Below are positions 17,208 through 26,202 of a stretch of DNA of 64,000 nt, in pieces. Under the pieces are notes generated by a model, which saw nothing but the letters and a program-made list of their open reading frames with translations, was not told the origin of the DNA and ran no database searches. Position 1 is the first letter of the stretch; the number at the start of each line of letters is the position of its first letter. A program made the translations under genes and the position numbers. The stretch spans positions 124,001 through 188,000 of the forward strand of contig NZ_JADMLG010000006.1 in NCBI RefSeq assembly GCF_015674855.1, in the 5' to 3' direction. The stretch comes from Nocardia bovistercoris. Lineage in GTDB: Bacteria > Actinomycetota > Actinomycetes > Mycobacteriales > Mycobacteriaceae.

Positions 17208-18713
17208 ATGGACGCCGACAACGCGCACCGCGACATACGCATCGCCGTCATCGGCGCCGGATTCGGGGGCTTGTGCGCCGCCATGAAACTGGACGAGCGC
17301 GGATACCGGAACCTGACCGTCTACGACCGCGCTCCCGATGTCGGCGGCACCTGGCAGGCCAACACCTATCCCGGCGCGGCCTGCGACGCGCCGTCGCACC
17401 TCTACAGCTACTCCTTCGACCAGGACGTCGACTGGTCGTACCGGTTCGCGCACGGACCGGAGATCCAGCGATACCTCGGACGCTGCGCGGACCGCGCGGG
17501 CCTGCGACACCGCATTCGCACCGATACCGAAGTGACGCGGGCGGATTGGGACGGCGGCGAGTGGGCGCTCACCCTCGGCGACGGCAGCGTGGAACGCGCC
17601 GACGTGCTGATCCCGGCGCTCGGACACCTGTGCGTGCCGGTCTATCCCCCGCTGCCGGGGCGGGCGGACTTCGCGGGCGATGTCTTCCACACCGCCCGGT
17701 GGAATCACGACGTCGACCTGCGCGGCAAGTCGGTGGCGGTGATCGGCACCGGGTCGAGCGCGATCCAGACGATACCCGCCATCGCCGACACCGTCGGCAA
17801 GCTGACCGTATTCCAGCGCACCGCACCGTATGTCATGTACAAACTCGATGCCCCTTACACCGAGCGCACGCACCGGTTCTACCGGCGGTTCGGGTTCGCG
17901 AGAAAGTTCGCGCGAGGTGCGATCTGGGGATACTTCGAATTCTTCAACTACGCGTTCTGGCGATTCCCCGGCGCCATGGCGCTGTTGCGGCGGGTGCACG
18001 GCAGGCAGTTGCGGAAACGGGTTTCCGATCCGGCGCTGCGGGCGGCGCTGACCCCCGACTACGCCATCGGCTGCAAACGAATACTGCTGTCCAGCGACTA
18101 TTACGCGACGCTGAACCGTCCCGACGTGGATCTGGTCACCGAGCCGATCACCGCGATCACTCCGAAGGGTGTCGCCACCGCGACCGGGACACACGAAGTG
18201 GACGTCATCGTCTTCGCGACGGGCTTCGAGACCAGCGAGTTCCTGAGCAGTATCGAAATCGGCGGGCGCGACGGAAAGACCCTGCGCGAGCAGTGGTCCG
18301 AGCGCGCGGCCGCCTACCTCGGGCTCGCGGTGCCGAACTTTCCGAATATGTTCCTGATCTGGGGACCGAACACCAATCTCGGTGCTGGCTCGATCGTTTC
18401 GATGATCGAGACGCAGGCCGAGCACATCGTGCGCGCCGTCGAGCGGATCGCCGAAAGCCCGGGAACCACCGTCGAGGTCACCACCGAGGCATACGACGCC
18501 TTCCTCGGCGAGATCCGCGCCAGGGAGCCGAAAACCATCTGGGCGGGGTGCGACAACTGGTACCGCGACGAGCACGGCAACGACATCCACAACTGGCCGG
18601 GTTCCATGCGCGACTACCGCAACCGGACGCGCCGTGCGCTCACCCCGCACTACCGGGTGACGGCGCCCACCGCGACCGAGTCGCATTCGGCGTCGGGCTC
18701 GGACGTGGGCTAG
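17208..18713 (+). CDS. Baeyer-Villiger-type flavin monooxygenase
   Basis: A 501-residue class B flavoprotein. FAD is bound through GAGFGG (residues 16-21) and NADPH through GTGSSAIQT (about 182-190). Between them lies FAGDVFHTARW, a perfect Baeyer-Villiger fingerprint FxGxxxHxxxW, so oxygen insertion next to a ketone is more likely than simple N/S-oxidation. WGPNTNLGAGS near residue 385 is also family-typical. Close homologues act on steroids, cyclic or long-chain ketones. The gene is divergent from DUF3556 and followed after 62 bases by a TetR gene. Confidence 0.92.
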   Translation: MDADNAHRDIRIAVIGAGFGGLCAAMKLDERGYRNLTVYDRAPDVGGTWQANTYPGAACDAPSHLYSYSFDQDVDWSYRFAHGPEIQRYLGRCADRAGLRHRIRTDTEVTRADWDGGEWALTLGDGSVERADVLIPALGHLCVPVYPPLPGRADFAGDVFHTARWNHDVDLRGKSVAVIGTGSSAIQTIPAIADTVGKLTVFQRTAPYVMYKLDAPYTERTHRFYRRFGFARKFARGAIWGYFEFFNYAFWRFPGAMALLRRVHGRQLRKRVSDPALRAALTPDYAIGCKRILLSSDYYATLNRPDVDLVTEPITAITPKGVATATGTHEVDVIVFATGFETSEFLSSIEIGGRDGKTLREQWSERAAAYLGLAVPNFPNMFLIWGPNTNLGAGSIVSMIETQAEHIVRAVERIAESPGTTVEVTTEAYDAFLGEIRAREPKTIWAGCDNWYRDEHGNDIHNWPGSMRDYRNRTRRALTPHYRVTAPTATESHSASGSDVG

Positions 18714-18775
18714 TTTCGGTTGACGCCGGTCCGCGACAGCCGACCGCGCCGCGGACATGTCGAGGGAGGCGAAGG

Positions 18776-19390
18776 GTGGTGCAGCGACCGATCCGTACCC
18801 GCGCGGTACCGTGGCACGGCACCCGCGCCCCCGAACATCCGCGCTCGGAGATCATCGACGCCGCCTCCCGCTGCCTGGTTCGACTCGGCCTCGAGCGGAC
18901 GTCCATCGCGGCGATCTCCCGTGAGGCGGGCGTCTCGCGCCAGACCGTCTACAACCATTTCGCGAGCCGGGAGGAGATCGTCGACGCGGCGATCGAACGC
19001 GCGGCCACCGAGGCGAGCACGCGTATCCTCGCCCGAGCGCGCGGCAACGAGACCGCCGCCGGATTCGTGGTCGACCTGTGTATGGGAGCCGTCGAGGAGT
19101 TCCGGCGCAATCCGGCCATCTCCCCCATGCTTTCGGTGCTCGGCGATCCCGGCACCCGCAGCCGGGTGCTCACCCCGCCGGTGATCGCGCAGGCGCGGGA
19201 ATTCCTGCGGCCGCTCATCGACTACCTGCCCGAACGCGCGCCCTACCTGGACGAGATGACCGAGACCTACCTGCGTTTCGAGCTGTCGCTGCTGACCCTC
19301 GACAGCGACATCACCCGCTCCCCCGAAGCGCTGCGCGGGTACCTGCACCGCGTGCTGGTACCCGCGCTCGGCCTGCCGACCGACCGATGA
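18776..19390 (+). CDS. TetR-family transcriptional regulator
   Basis: A 204-residue TetR protein: EIIDAASRCLVRLGLERTSIAAISREAGVSRQTVYNHFASREEIVDAA is the helix-turn-helix. The GTG at 18776 has GGGAGG about 7 bases upstream; a second GTG directly follows and cannot be excluded. It sits between the monooxygenase and the Liv transporter operon, so it is the best local candidate for the regulator of the RGACA-NN-TGTCY sites upstream of the transporter receptor and the degradation genes. The 3' end of the gene is partly duplicated downstream. Confidence 0.85.
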   Translation: MVQRPIRTRAVPWHGTRAPEHPRSEIIDAASRCLVRLGLERTSIAAISREAGVSRQTVYNHFASREEIVDAAIERAATEASTRILARARGNETAAGFVVDLCMGAVEEFRRNPAISPMLSVLGDPGTRSRVLTPPVIAQAREFLRPLIDYLPERAPYLDEMTETYLRFELSLLTLDSDITRSPEALRGYLHRVLVPALGLPTDR

Positions 19391-19530
19391 GCCCAGCACC
19401 ACCTACCGGAGCCCGCACTCGGCCTGCCGACTCGACGAGCGCGGGCGGACGACGGCACCCCGGCGGGCGTCGTGCGGGAACCCGCACCGCGTGCTGGTAC
19501 CCGCGCTCGGGCTTCGGGTCGACCGATGAG
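19345..19530 (+). repeat. Imperfect duplication of the 3' end of the tetR gene
   Basis: The last 47 bases of the tetR gene (19345-19391, beginning GCACCGCGTGCTGGTACCCG) recur at 19484-19530 with few changes, including the stop codon region GACCGATGAG. A third, shorter copy (CCCGCACTCGGCCTGCCGAC, 19413-19432) lies between them. It fills the gap before the convergent livF-like gene and suggests past slippage or recombination. Confidence 0.7.
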
Positions 19531-19536
19531 CGCGGA

Positions 19537-20256
19537 TCAGGCGGCGCCTTCCTCGGAATGTCCACCCAGATAGGCGTTCTCGATCCGGCTCGGGTCGGCG
19601 CGCAGTTCCTCGGCGGGGCTGCTGAGGGCGATGCGTCCGTGTACGAGGACCATCGCGCGGTCCGCGGCCGACAGGGCCAGTTCGATGTGTTGCTCCACCA
19701 GCAGCACGGCGATCTCCTCCTGGACCGCGACCTGCTTGATGGTCGGCAGGATGGCGCGGGCGACGGCGGGGGCCAAACCCATCGAGAGTTCGTCGATGAG
19801 CAGTGCCCGAGGTCGGGTGACCAGGGCGCGTCCGATGGCGAGCATCTGCTGTTCGCCGCCGGAGAGTTGCCCGGCCTTCACGGTCAGGCGGGTGCGTAGC
19901 GCGGGGAAGTAATCGAGTATCCGCGCGATGTCGGCCTTGCGGCGGGCGACCAGGGTGAGGTTCTGTTCGGTGGTGAGCCCGCAGAACAGGGCGCGGTCGT
20001 CGGGGACGAGCACGAGTCCGCGTTTGGCGGCGCGGCGGGCGCGGGCGGCGGGCAGCGGGTCGCCGCCGAGGTGGACCTGTCCCGTTCGGTGCGGCAGCAG
20101 GCCCGCGAGCGCGGTGAGCAGGGTGGTCTTGCCCGCGCCGTTGGGTCCGAGCAGCGCCACCACCTCCCCCGCCGCGATATCGATGTCGACATCACGGACA
20201 CAGGGGCGGCCGGGAGTGTGGCCCGCGGACACGCCGCGGCAGGTCAGGGTGCTCAC
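19537..20256 (-). CDS. livF: Branched-chain amino acid-type ABC transporter ATPase (LivF)
   Basis: A 239-residue ABC ATPase. Walker A is GPNGAGKT (37-44), signature LSGGEQQ (131-137), Walker B ALLIDELS (151-158), with the LivF-type form LSMGLAPAVARAI after it. The GTG start overlaps the TGA of the upstream permease/ATPase fusion (GTGA), so translation is probably coupled. Together with the fusion protein it provides the two ATPase domains of a high-affinity importer. Homologous systems in actinobacteria often carry non-amino-acid ligands such as carboxylates or aromatic acids. Confidence 0.92.
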   Translation of the reverse strand: MSTLTCRGVSAGHTPGRPCVRDVDIDIAAGEVVALLGPNGAGKTTLLTALAGLLPHRTGQVHLGGDPLPAARARRAAKRGLVLVPDDRALFCGLTTEQNLTLVARRKADIARILDYFPALRTRLTVKAGQLSGGEQQMLAIGRALVTRPRALLIDELSMGLAPAVARAILPTIKQVAVQEEIAVLLVEQHIELALSAADRAMVLVHGRIALSSPAEELRADPSRIENAYLGGHSEEGAA

Positions 20257-23225
20257 GAGATCGCCTCCGTGGTCGGTCGTCCCAGATATGCCTCGATGAC
20301 GCGCGGGTCGGCGCGGACCTCGACGGGGGTGCCCTCGGCCACGACCTTGCCGAGGTCCAGGACGACGACGCGGTCGCAGATGTTCCACACCAGTTCCATG
20401 TCGTGGTCGACCAGCACCAGCGCGGTGCCCGCGTCTCGCACCGCACGCAATTGCGTACCGAGCCAACGGCTTTCCTCGGTGTCGAGGCCGGCCGCGGGTT
20501 CGTCGAGCAGCGCGACCATCGGCACGCCCGCCAGCACCCGCGCCACGCCGACCAGCTGCCGCTGTCCCTGCGACAGGGTCTGCACGGGCCGGTCCGCGAC
20601 CGCCGTCAGGTCGAGCAGGTCGAACACTCCCGACAGCACGGTGTCCTCGTCGCGGTCGCCCGCCGCGGCGAGACCGACCGCGACGTTCTCGCGCACGGTG
20701 AGGTCGTCGTAGAGCTCGATGCCCTGGAACGAGCGCCCGAGACCGCTACGGCTGCGGCGGTCCGGGGGGAGATGGCCGAGCCTGGCGCCGTCCAACGCGA
20801 CCGAGCCGGTGGCCGTGGCGAATCCGGACAGCGCGTCGATCAGGGTGGTCTTGCCCGCGCCGTTCGGACCGATCAGGCCGAGGATCTCGCCGGGACGCAC
20901 CGACAGTGACACCTCGTCCACAGCGACGACGCCGCCGTAGCGCACGCTCACCCGGTCCGCGGTCAGCACGTGCTCGGTGGCGGGAGTCCGCGCGTGCGCG
21001 ACATGCGGCGAGACCACCGCGTGGCCCGCTACATGGGGCGAACCCGCCGCTGGGCCCGCGACATCGGGCGACACCGCAGCCGCGCCCGACACGCCGACGC
21101 CATGAGGCGATGCGGCCTCGCCCGCGACATCGGGCGAACCTACCGCCGCACCGGGCGACACTGCCACCGCACCCGCGACACCGTGCGAACCCGCCACCGC
21201 ACCAGCGGCACCAGACGACACCACAGCCGCGCCCGCGGCACCCGCGACATCGGGCGATGCCGCCGCGCGCGCGGGCCGCTTCGGTCCGGTCCACTCGCGC
21301 ACCGGGATACGCGCGGCGAGGTCGTGGAAGCGGCCCGCGAGGCCGTCGGGGTACCAGATCAGTGTCGCGATGAGCAGCAACCCGCTGATCGAGGCGTAGT
21401 AGGCGCCCATGTCGAAGGTGTCGTTCAGGACGGTGAACACGAATCCACCCGCGCCGAGCAGCCCGGCCAGGACCGCGCCGGTCACCGAGGTGATGCCCGC
21501 GACGTAGACCACGGCGAACAGGCCGAGGCCCGCGAACACCGAATAGGTCGGCGCGGACGCCAAGGTCTGCTGGTAGCCGAGCAGGGCGCCGCCGAGTCCG
21601 GCGACGAAGGCCCCGATCCCGAACGCCACCAACTTGGTTCGCTGCACGTTCACGCCTGCCGCCGCAGCGGCCCGCTCGTTGGCGCGCACCGCGAGCATCG
21701 CCGCGCCGAGCCTGCCGCGCCGCAGTAATGCGACGCCCACCGCCACCGCGACCAGCACCACCAGGCAGACCAGCGCGAAGGCGACACGCGGATAGGTCTG
21801 TCCAACACCGATTCCCAGATCCACGCCGAACAACGTCGGCGACTCGATCGGCGACCCGGTGAGTCCGCCGTTGTACTTGCTGTTCTGGAACCAGAACGCG
21901 TCCAAGAACACCGCGAGAGTGAGGGTGGCGACCATCAGCGGCAGACTGCGCGTGCGCAACGCGGGCAGACCGAACACCACACCGATCACCGCCGTCACCG
22001 CCGCCGCCGCGAACGGGGCGAGCGGGAACGGCAACCCCAGATCGGCGCCGAATCTGCTGAGCAGGAACGCCGACACCCCGGCCAAGGTCAACTGCGCCAA
22101 CGACACCTGTCCCGCGAAGCCGGTGACCACCACCTGCGACAACGCGATCACCGCGAGAATGAAACTGACGATCAGCGCCGCGCGCACATTCCCGGAGGTC
22201 ACCAGGATCGCGACCACCCCGACCACACCCCACGCCAAGGCCGCGACACCGATCATGCGCGGACGCGGCGAACGGCCCAGCGACCGATACACCACCGCGC
22301 CGCGGGTGGGCAGCGTGGTGCCGCGCAACAGCAGCACCCCGAGCACCAACACCAGCGGAATCAGTTCGCTCATCCCGGTTTTCGGGAACCAGTCGACACT
22401 CACCTGCAGATTGGTGACCTCACCCTGCAACGCGCCGACCGCCAACCCGGCCAGCACGGTGACCGTCAGCGAGCTGAAGTTGCCGGCGAAGGCCACCGCG
22501 AGCGCGGGCACGATGAACAACGTGTAGGCCAGCGGCACCAACGGCACGATGGGCGCGATCAGGATGCCGCTCACGCCCGCGACCATGGTCGCGATCGCCC
22601 AGTTGCCCAGCGCGATCCGGTCCGGCGACAATCCGCTCAACACCGCGCCGCGCTCGGTCTCGGCCGCCGCGCGGGTCGCCAACCCGAAACGAGTGAAGCG
22701 ATAGACCGCGCCGAGCGCCAGCGCGATCGCCACGATCACCCCGGCCAGGATGAGCCGGTCGACCGGGATGTTCGCATCGCCGAGGGAGACGGTGCCGCTC
22801 GCGAATATCGGCTTGAGCGACACCGGCTTCGTCCCGACCCGCTGCGCGAGCACATCCTGCACGACCAGCATCACACCGAGCGAGGCAACGGCTTTGGCCA
22901 CCGCCGAGGCGTGCCGCAGCGGACGGAACACCACCGCGTACAGCAGCGCGCCGAATACCGCGGCGATCACCAGCGAGATCGCCATGGCGGGCCCGACACC
23001 GAGCGGCCCGCCAAGCGACACCGTCTTCGGCAGTCCGGGAATCGGTACCAGCAGTTCACCTTTGCGCAGGTAGGCGAAGGTGTAGGCGATGTAGAGCGCG
23101 ATCGCGCCGGTGCCGAAGTTCACGACTCCCGAGGAACGGAAGGTCATCACGAGGGCGATGCCGAGTGCCGCGTAGACCGCGCCGTTACCGAGGCCGAGGG
23201 CCAGAAATGCGATGTGGTCGTCCAT
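20253..23225 (-). CDS. Fused LivH-LivM-LivG ABC importer subunit
   Basis: A 990-residue protein joining three usually separate subunits. Residues 1-310 are a LivH permease (LGNGAVYAALGIALVMTFRSSGVVNFGTGA). Residues about 335-635 are a LivM permease (VVVTGFAGQVSLAQLTLAGVSA, GLGGALLGYQQTL). Residues about 650-745 are an Ala/Gly/Val-rich linker made of degenerate SPDVAG/SPGAA/SPHVAG repeats. Residues about 746-990 are a LivG ATPase with Walker A GPNGAGKT (about 785), signature LSQGQRQ (about 882) and Walker B MVALLDEP. Two permease domains plus one ATPase in one chain, with LivF encoded next, make a complete transporter with the receptor at 23247. Confidence 0.93.
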   Translation of the reverse strand: MDDHIAFLALGLGNGAVYAALGIALVMTFRSSGVVNFGTGAIALYIAYTFAYLRKGELLVPIPGLPKTVSLGGPLGVGPAMAISLVIAAVFGALLYAVVFRPLRHASAVAKAVASLGVMLVVQDVLAQRVGTKPVSLKPIFASGTVSLGDANIPVDRLILAGVIVAIALALGAVYRFTRFGLATRAAAETERGAVLSGLSPDRIALGNWAIATMVAGVSGILIAPIVPLVPLAYTLFIVPALAVAFAGNFSSLTVTVLAGLAVGALQGEVTNLQVSVDWFPKTGMSELIPLVLVLGVLLLRGTTLPTRGAVVYRSLGRSPRPRMIGVAALAWGVVGVVAILVTSGNVRAALIVSFILAVIALSQVVVTGFAGQVSLAQLTLAGVSAFLLSRFGADLGLPFPLAPFAAAAVTAVIGVVFGLPALRTRSLPLMVATLTLAVFLDAFWFQNSKYNGGLTGSPIESPTLFGVDLGIGVGQTYPRVAFALVCLVVLVAVAVGVALLRRGRLGAAMLAVRANERAAAAAGVNVQRTKLVAFGIGAFVAGLGGALLGYQQTLASAPTYSVFAGLGLFAVVYVAGITSVTGAVLAGLLGAGGFVFTVLNDTFDMGAYYASISGLLLIATLIWYPDGLAGRFHDLAARIPVREWTGPKRPARAAASPDVAGAAGAAVVSSGAAGAVAGSHGVAGAVAVSPGAAVGSPDVAGEAASPHGVGVSGAAAVSPDVAGPAAGSPHVAGHAVVSPHVAHARTPATEHVLTADRVSVRYGGVVAVDEVSLSVRPGEILGLIGPNGAGKTTLIDALSGFATATGSVALDGARLGHLPPDRRSRSGLGRSFQGIELYDDLTVRENVAVGLAAAGDRDEDTVLSGVFDLLDLTAVADRPVQTLSQGQRQLVGVARVLAGVPMVALLDEPAAGLDTEESRWLGTQLRAVRDAGTALVLVDHDMELVWNICDRVVVLDLGKVVAEGTPVEVRADPRVIEAYLGRPTTEAIS
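20985..21262 (-). repeat. Degenerate repeat tract encoding the linker of the Liv fusion
   Basis: The DNA carries many variants of CCCGCGACATCGGGCGA and related units in frame, giving SPDVAG, SPGAAV, SPHGV and SHGVAG peptides over about 95 residues between the LivM and LivG parts. Such a tract can change length by slippage, and length variation between strains is expected. Confidence 0.75.
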
Positions 23226-23246
23226 ATGCCGTTTTCTCGATCGTCG

Positions 23247-24494
23247 CTACTGGATGACCTGCGGATCGGTCGACTTGCCCTCACGCACCGTGGTGACGAT
23301 GGCTCCGCGTCCGCACACCGAGGTCAGCACGAAGACCTGCTTCCCGTCGCAGGTGTAGGTGAGGCCCATGCTGAGCGGCACCGGAACATCGCGCGCCGAT
23401 TTCACCGCCTCGAGCACCGACGCGGCCGTGTACTCGCCCTGCACGTTCTGGATGGCCCGCACCAGGCCCAGCAGCGGCTGGTAGCCGGAGAAGGCGAATC
23501 CGTAGATGTCGGTCTGCGGCGCGTACTTGGCCATCACGGTGCGGAACAGCACGGTGTCGGGATGCTCGGAGACCATCTCGGCCGAGGAGAACACGTGGGT
23601 GCCCTCCACCGCGGCGGGACCGGTCGCCTCCGCGACATCCTGGCCGACGCAGGTCGAGACCGAGAGCTTGTCCACCTTCGCGTTCAGGGTCTCGAGCGCG
23701 CGCAGCACCGAGGTGCACAGTCCGCCCTCACCGACCATGAACACCGCGTCCGGGTTCTGCGCCAGCGCGGCGCTGACCTGCGGGGTCATATCGGGCGTTC
23801 CCACCGGGATACCGACCAGGTCGAGCGCGACGCCCGCGCCCCGGAACGACGGGTCGGCGAGCATCTTGATGGCCGACACCACCGATCCCGCGTCGTTGAC
23901 CAGCATCACCACCCGCTTGTAGCCCTTCGTACCCGAGTATTTGGCCGCGGCGGCGAAGGTGGCGGGCAGCCCGCCGGACAGCACGAACGAGTTCGGCGAG
24001 GTCATCTCGGCGCCGCTTGGGCCGACCGTGGTCACGTACGGGACGCCGGCGCCGGACACCACCGGCACGATCGCGTCGCCTTGGCTGTTCGCGGGCGCGA
24101 CGACCGCGACCACGCCCGCGGCCACGAGCTGGTTGCCGCATTCGCGCGCGCTGGCCGGCTCTTCCTTCTGCTTACAGACGACCAGATCGATGGGTCTGCC
24201 CGCGATGCCGCCGAGGTTCTCGTTCACGTACTTCGTCGCGGCTTCGGCGGCCACGCGCGCGTCGGGTAACTGGCCGAGCGCGCCGCCCTCGGAACTCACG
24301 AATCCGATCTTGATCGGAGTGCCGGAGGCGGGCTTGGACGGCAATTCGGTGGTGGTCCCGTATTGAATGCTCGACGTCTCGCCGTCATCGGATCCGGCGC
24401 AGCCGCTCACGGCCAAGGCGGCCGCGAGTACGGGCAGGAATAGGCGCAGGCCGACTCCGGAAAGCGCTGTTCGCGCACTGCGATGAGTAGTCAC
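23247..24494 (-). CDS. ABC transporter substrate-binding lipoprotein (LivK type)
   Basis: A 415-residue receptor of the Peripla_BP_6 family. The signal ends in the lipobox LAVSGC, so the Cys near residue 32 is expected to be lipidated and to anchor it outside the membrane. The mature part starts with IKIGFVSSEGGALGQLPDARVAAEAATKYVNENLGG, the usual family opening, and includes VAPANSQGDAIVPVVSGAGVPYVTT. The GTG start is 21 bases upstream of the fusion gene in the same direction, forming a three-gene importer operon. A 24-base inverted repeat lies 30 bases upstream. Ligand unknown; context suggests a degradable organic acid. Confidence 0.92.
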   Translation of the reverse strand: MTTHRSARTALSGVGLRLFLPVLAAALAVSGCAGSDDGETSSIQYGTTTELPSKPASGTPIKIGFVSSEGGALGQLPDARVAAEAATKYVNENLGGIAGRPIDLVVCKQKEEPASARECGNQLVAAGVVAVVAPANSQGDAIVPVVSGAGVPYVTTVGPSGAEMTSPNSFVLSGGLPATFAAAAKYSGTKGYKRVVMLVNDAGSVVSAIKMLADPSFRGAGVALDLVGIPVGTPDMTPQVSAALAQNPDAVFMVGEGGLCTSVLRALETLNAKVDKLSVSTCVGQDVAEATGPAAVEGTHVFSSAEMVSEHPDTVLFRTVMAKYAPQTDIYGFAFSGYQPLLGLVRAIQNVQGEYTAASVLEAVKSARDVPVPLSMGLTYTCDGKQVFVLTSVCGRGAIVTTVREGKSTDPQVIQ

Positions 24495-24523
24495 GAGATA
24501 TTCCTCGCATTCGATATATACAT

Positions 24524-24547
24524 ACGTTCAGACAGGTGTCTGGACGT
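24524..24547. promoter_or_regulatory. Operator upstream of the importer operon
   Basis: A 24-base inverted repeat with core AGACAGGTGTCT (24530-24541) and flanks ACGTTC/GGACGT, matching its reverse complement at 20 of 24 positions. The core recurs upstream of the epimerase/CMD genes (26008, 26127), suggesting one TetR-type regulator for the block. Confidence 0.6.
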
Positions 24548-24945
24548 TAGCACGGTCACAAGTGCGGAGCAATAGAGATGATTGACAACCTGCGCAATCT
24601 GCCCGGATCAGCCCATACGCGGCGAGCACGATGCTACCGATTGATAGCTAATAGACATCGAGCGAGAATAGCTTTTGGTTTTCCGAGTCCACATTAGACA
24701 AATGGATGTACGAGTGTATGTTGTCGTTCCCGAGCCTGCCCGTACTTTCGCGAACGCCGAATATCGGCACGCCATTTACCGAACAAGCGACGAGAACCGC
24801 TACCGGTCGACGGAAAGGTCCGTGCCGAAAGGCCGAACGCGCACCGAATTCACGAGGAAGACGAAAGCGCGCCGTCATCAGGTCGGCCACCGCGGCGCAC
24901 GCCCACGTTTCCAGGCGCCGCGGATCCACTCCGATCGCGCTGCCG
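24548..24945. other. Gene-free, AT-richer interval
   Basis: About 400 bases between the importer operator and the end of the epimerase gene. The part 24555-24800 is less GC-rich than the surroundings. A minus-strand frame of 93 codons (24648-24929) exists but has no family match, no ribosome site and poor third-position GC, so it is not called a gene. Confidence 0.35.
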
Positions 24946-25962
24946 CTACGTATCGCCCGCAGGGCTTTCCGCGCGCCGACGGCGGGAGGTGAAGAATATC
25001 GCCGCCTCGGTGATCGCGTCCTCGATCGGGCGCGGCGTCCAGCCGAGTTCGCGGACCGCCTTGGCGTTGTCCAGCGGTGTCATGATGTGCATCAGGCGCA
25101 TCGTGGTCCGGGTGACGCGGACGTCCTTGCGGGTCAGGCGGGCGACGAGTTCGCCGATCGCGCCCGCCACCGGCAGCGCCGCGCGCGGAACGCCGTACCG
25201 CGGGGGCGGCGCTCCGGTGACCGATGCGGCGAAATCGAGCAGTTCACGAGTCCGACGGAAACCGGCGGAGACGATGTAGCGCTGCCCGACCTCGCCGCGC
25301 TCGCCCGCGAGGATCAGCGCCTCGGCGGCGTCGCGGATGCCGACCACCTCGGCGCCGACGCCACCGATGTAGAAGGGCATCTTGCCGCGCGCGGCCGCCG
25401 CCACGAATCCGCCGTGCGGCGTCGGCAGGAAGTCGCCCGAACCGTAGGTGTTGGCGACGCACATCGCCACCGCGGGCAGCCCGCGCTCGCGCGCGTACTC
25501 CAGCACCAGGTCCTCGGCCGCCACCCGCGAGCGCACGTACGCGCCGCCGCGGCGCAGCCAGTTGTGCGCGCCGGATTCCTCGTCGACCAGGTCCGCGCCG
25601 ATCGGCAGCGTCGCGATCGAACTGGTGAACACGAAACGCCGGAGTCCGGCCGCCACCGCCACGTCGAGCACCGTGCGCAGGCCGGTGACGTTCGTGCGGA
25701 ACAGCGGGGCCGGGTCGCGCAGCCACGGGCGGGCGTCGACCACGCAGTAGTACACGGTGTCGATATCGCGCATCGCCGCGCGCAACGAGTCCGGGTCATC
25801 GATGTCGCCGACCACGATCTCGGCGTCGAGGTCGGCGAGCGCGCGGCGCGAACTCGTCGCGCGGACCAGCGCGCGCACGGGTTCGCCGCGCGCGGCCAGC
25901 GTGCGGGTGACGTGCGAGCCGAGGAACCCGCTCGCGCCGATCACCAGGTTGCGCGCACTCAT
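24946..25962 (-). CDS. NAD-dependent epimerase/dehydratase (extended SDR, DFR-like)
   Basis: A 338-residue extended SDR. The cofactor loop is GASGFLG (residues 9-15), VVGDID follows beta-3, and FTSS supplies the catalytic Ser (113-115). The usual YxxxK reads YVRSR (142-146), Lys replaced by Arg, which would be unusual for a working dehydrogenase. The overall pattern resembles dihydroflavonol-reductase/3-beta-HSD-like proteins. It is divergent from the CMD-thiolase operon with two RGACA-NN-TGTCY sites in between. Confidence 0.82.
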   Translation of the reverse strand: MSARNLVIGASGFLGSHVTRTLAARGEPVRALVRATSSRRALADLDAEIVVGDIDDPDSLRAAMRDIDTVYYCVVDARPWLRDPAPLFRTNVTGLRTVLDVAVAAGLRRFVFTSSIATLPIGADLVDEESGAHNWLRRGGAYVRSRVAAEDLVLEYARERGLPAVAMCVANTYGSGDFLPTPHGGFVAAAARGKMPFYIGGVGAEVVGIRDAAEALILAGERGEVGQRYIVSAGFRRTRELLDFAASVTGAPPPRYGVPRAALPVAGAIGELVARLTRKDVRVTRTTMRLMHIMTPLDNAKAVRELGWTPRPIEDAITEAAIFFTSRRRRAESPAGDT

Positions 25963-26007
25963 CGATCACTGCCTCCGGATCGCCGTCGAAACCGTCACCG
26001 CAAAAAT

Positions 26008-26150
26008 AGACACATGTCCGGCCAGGCGTCAATGCGCGCGGCCGTCTCGCGACATGTCATCGACCGCCGGATTCATGCTGGTAGATGCTCGCTTTCGCGC
26101 GTGATCGCAGTGCGAATCCGATGTTTGGACATTTGTCTAGACATGTGACC
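26008..26150. promoter_or_regulatory. Three operator-like sites between the epimerase and CMD genes
   Basis: AGACACATGTCC (26008-26019), GGACATTTGTCT (26127-26138) and the adjacent half-degenerate AGACATGTGACC (26139-26150) share the core RGACA-NN-TGTCY found upstream of the importer receptor. A GACATGTC palindrome also occurs at 26051-26058. The first is near the epimerase start, the pair 53-76 bases from the CMD start. Confidence 0.55.
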
Positions 26151-26202
26151 ATAGAGAGGTAGGCTGCGGAGAAGATCACCTACGACTTCGAGGAGTTGGA
26201 CA

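Noticed and set aside
24648..24929. Minus-strand frame of 93 codons downstream of the epimerase gene
   Set aside because: No family resemblance, no ribosome site, and its second half has AT-rich codons unlike the neighbours; kept only as part of a gene-free interval.
24946..26148. Long plus-strand frame covering the epimerase gene
   Set aside because: It is the antisense reading of a clear extended SDR; its Arg/His-rich product has no domains.
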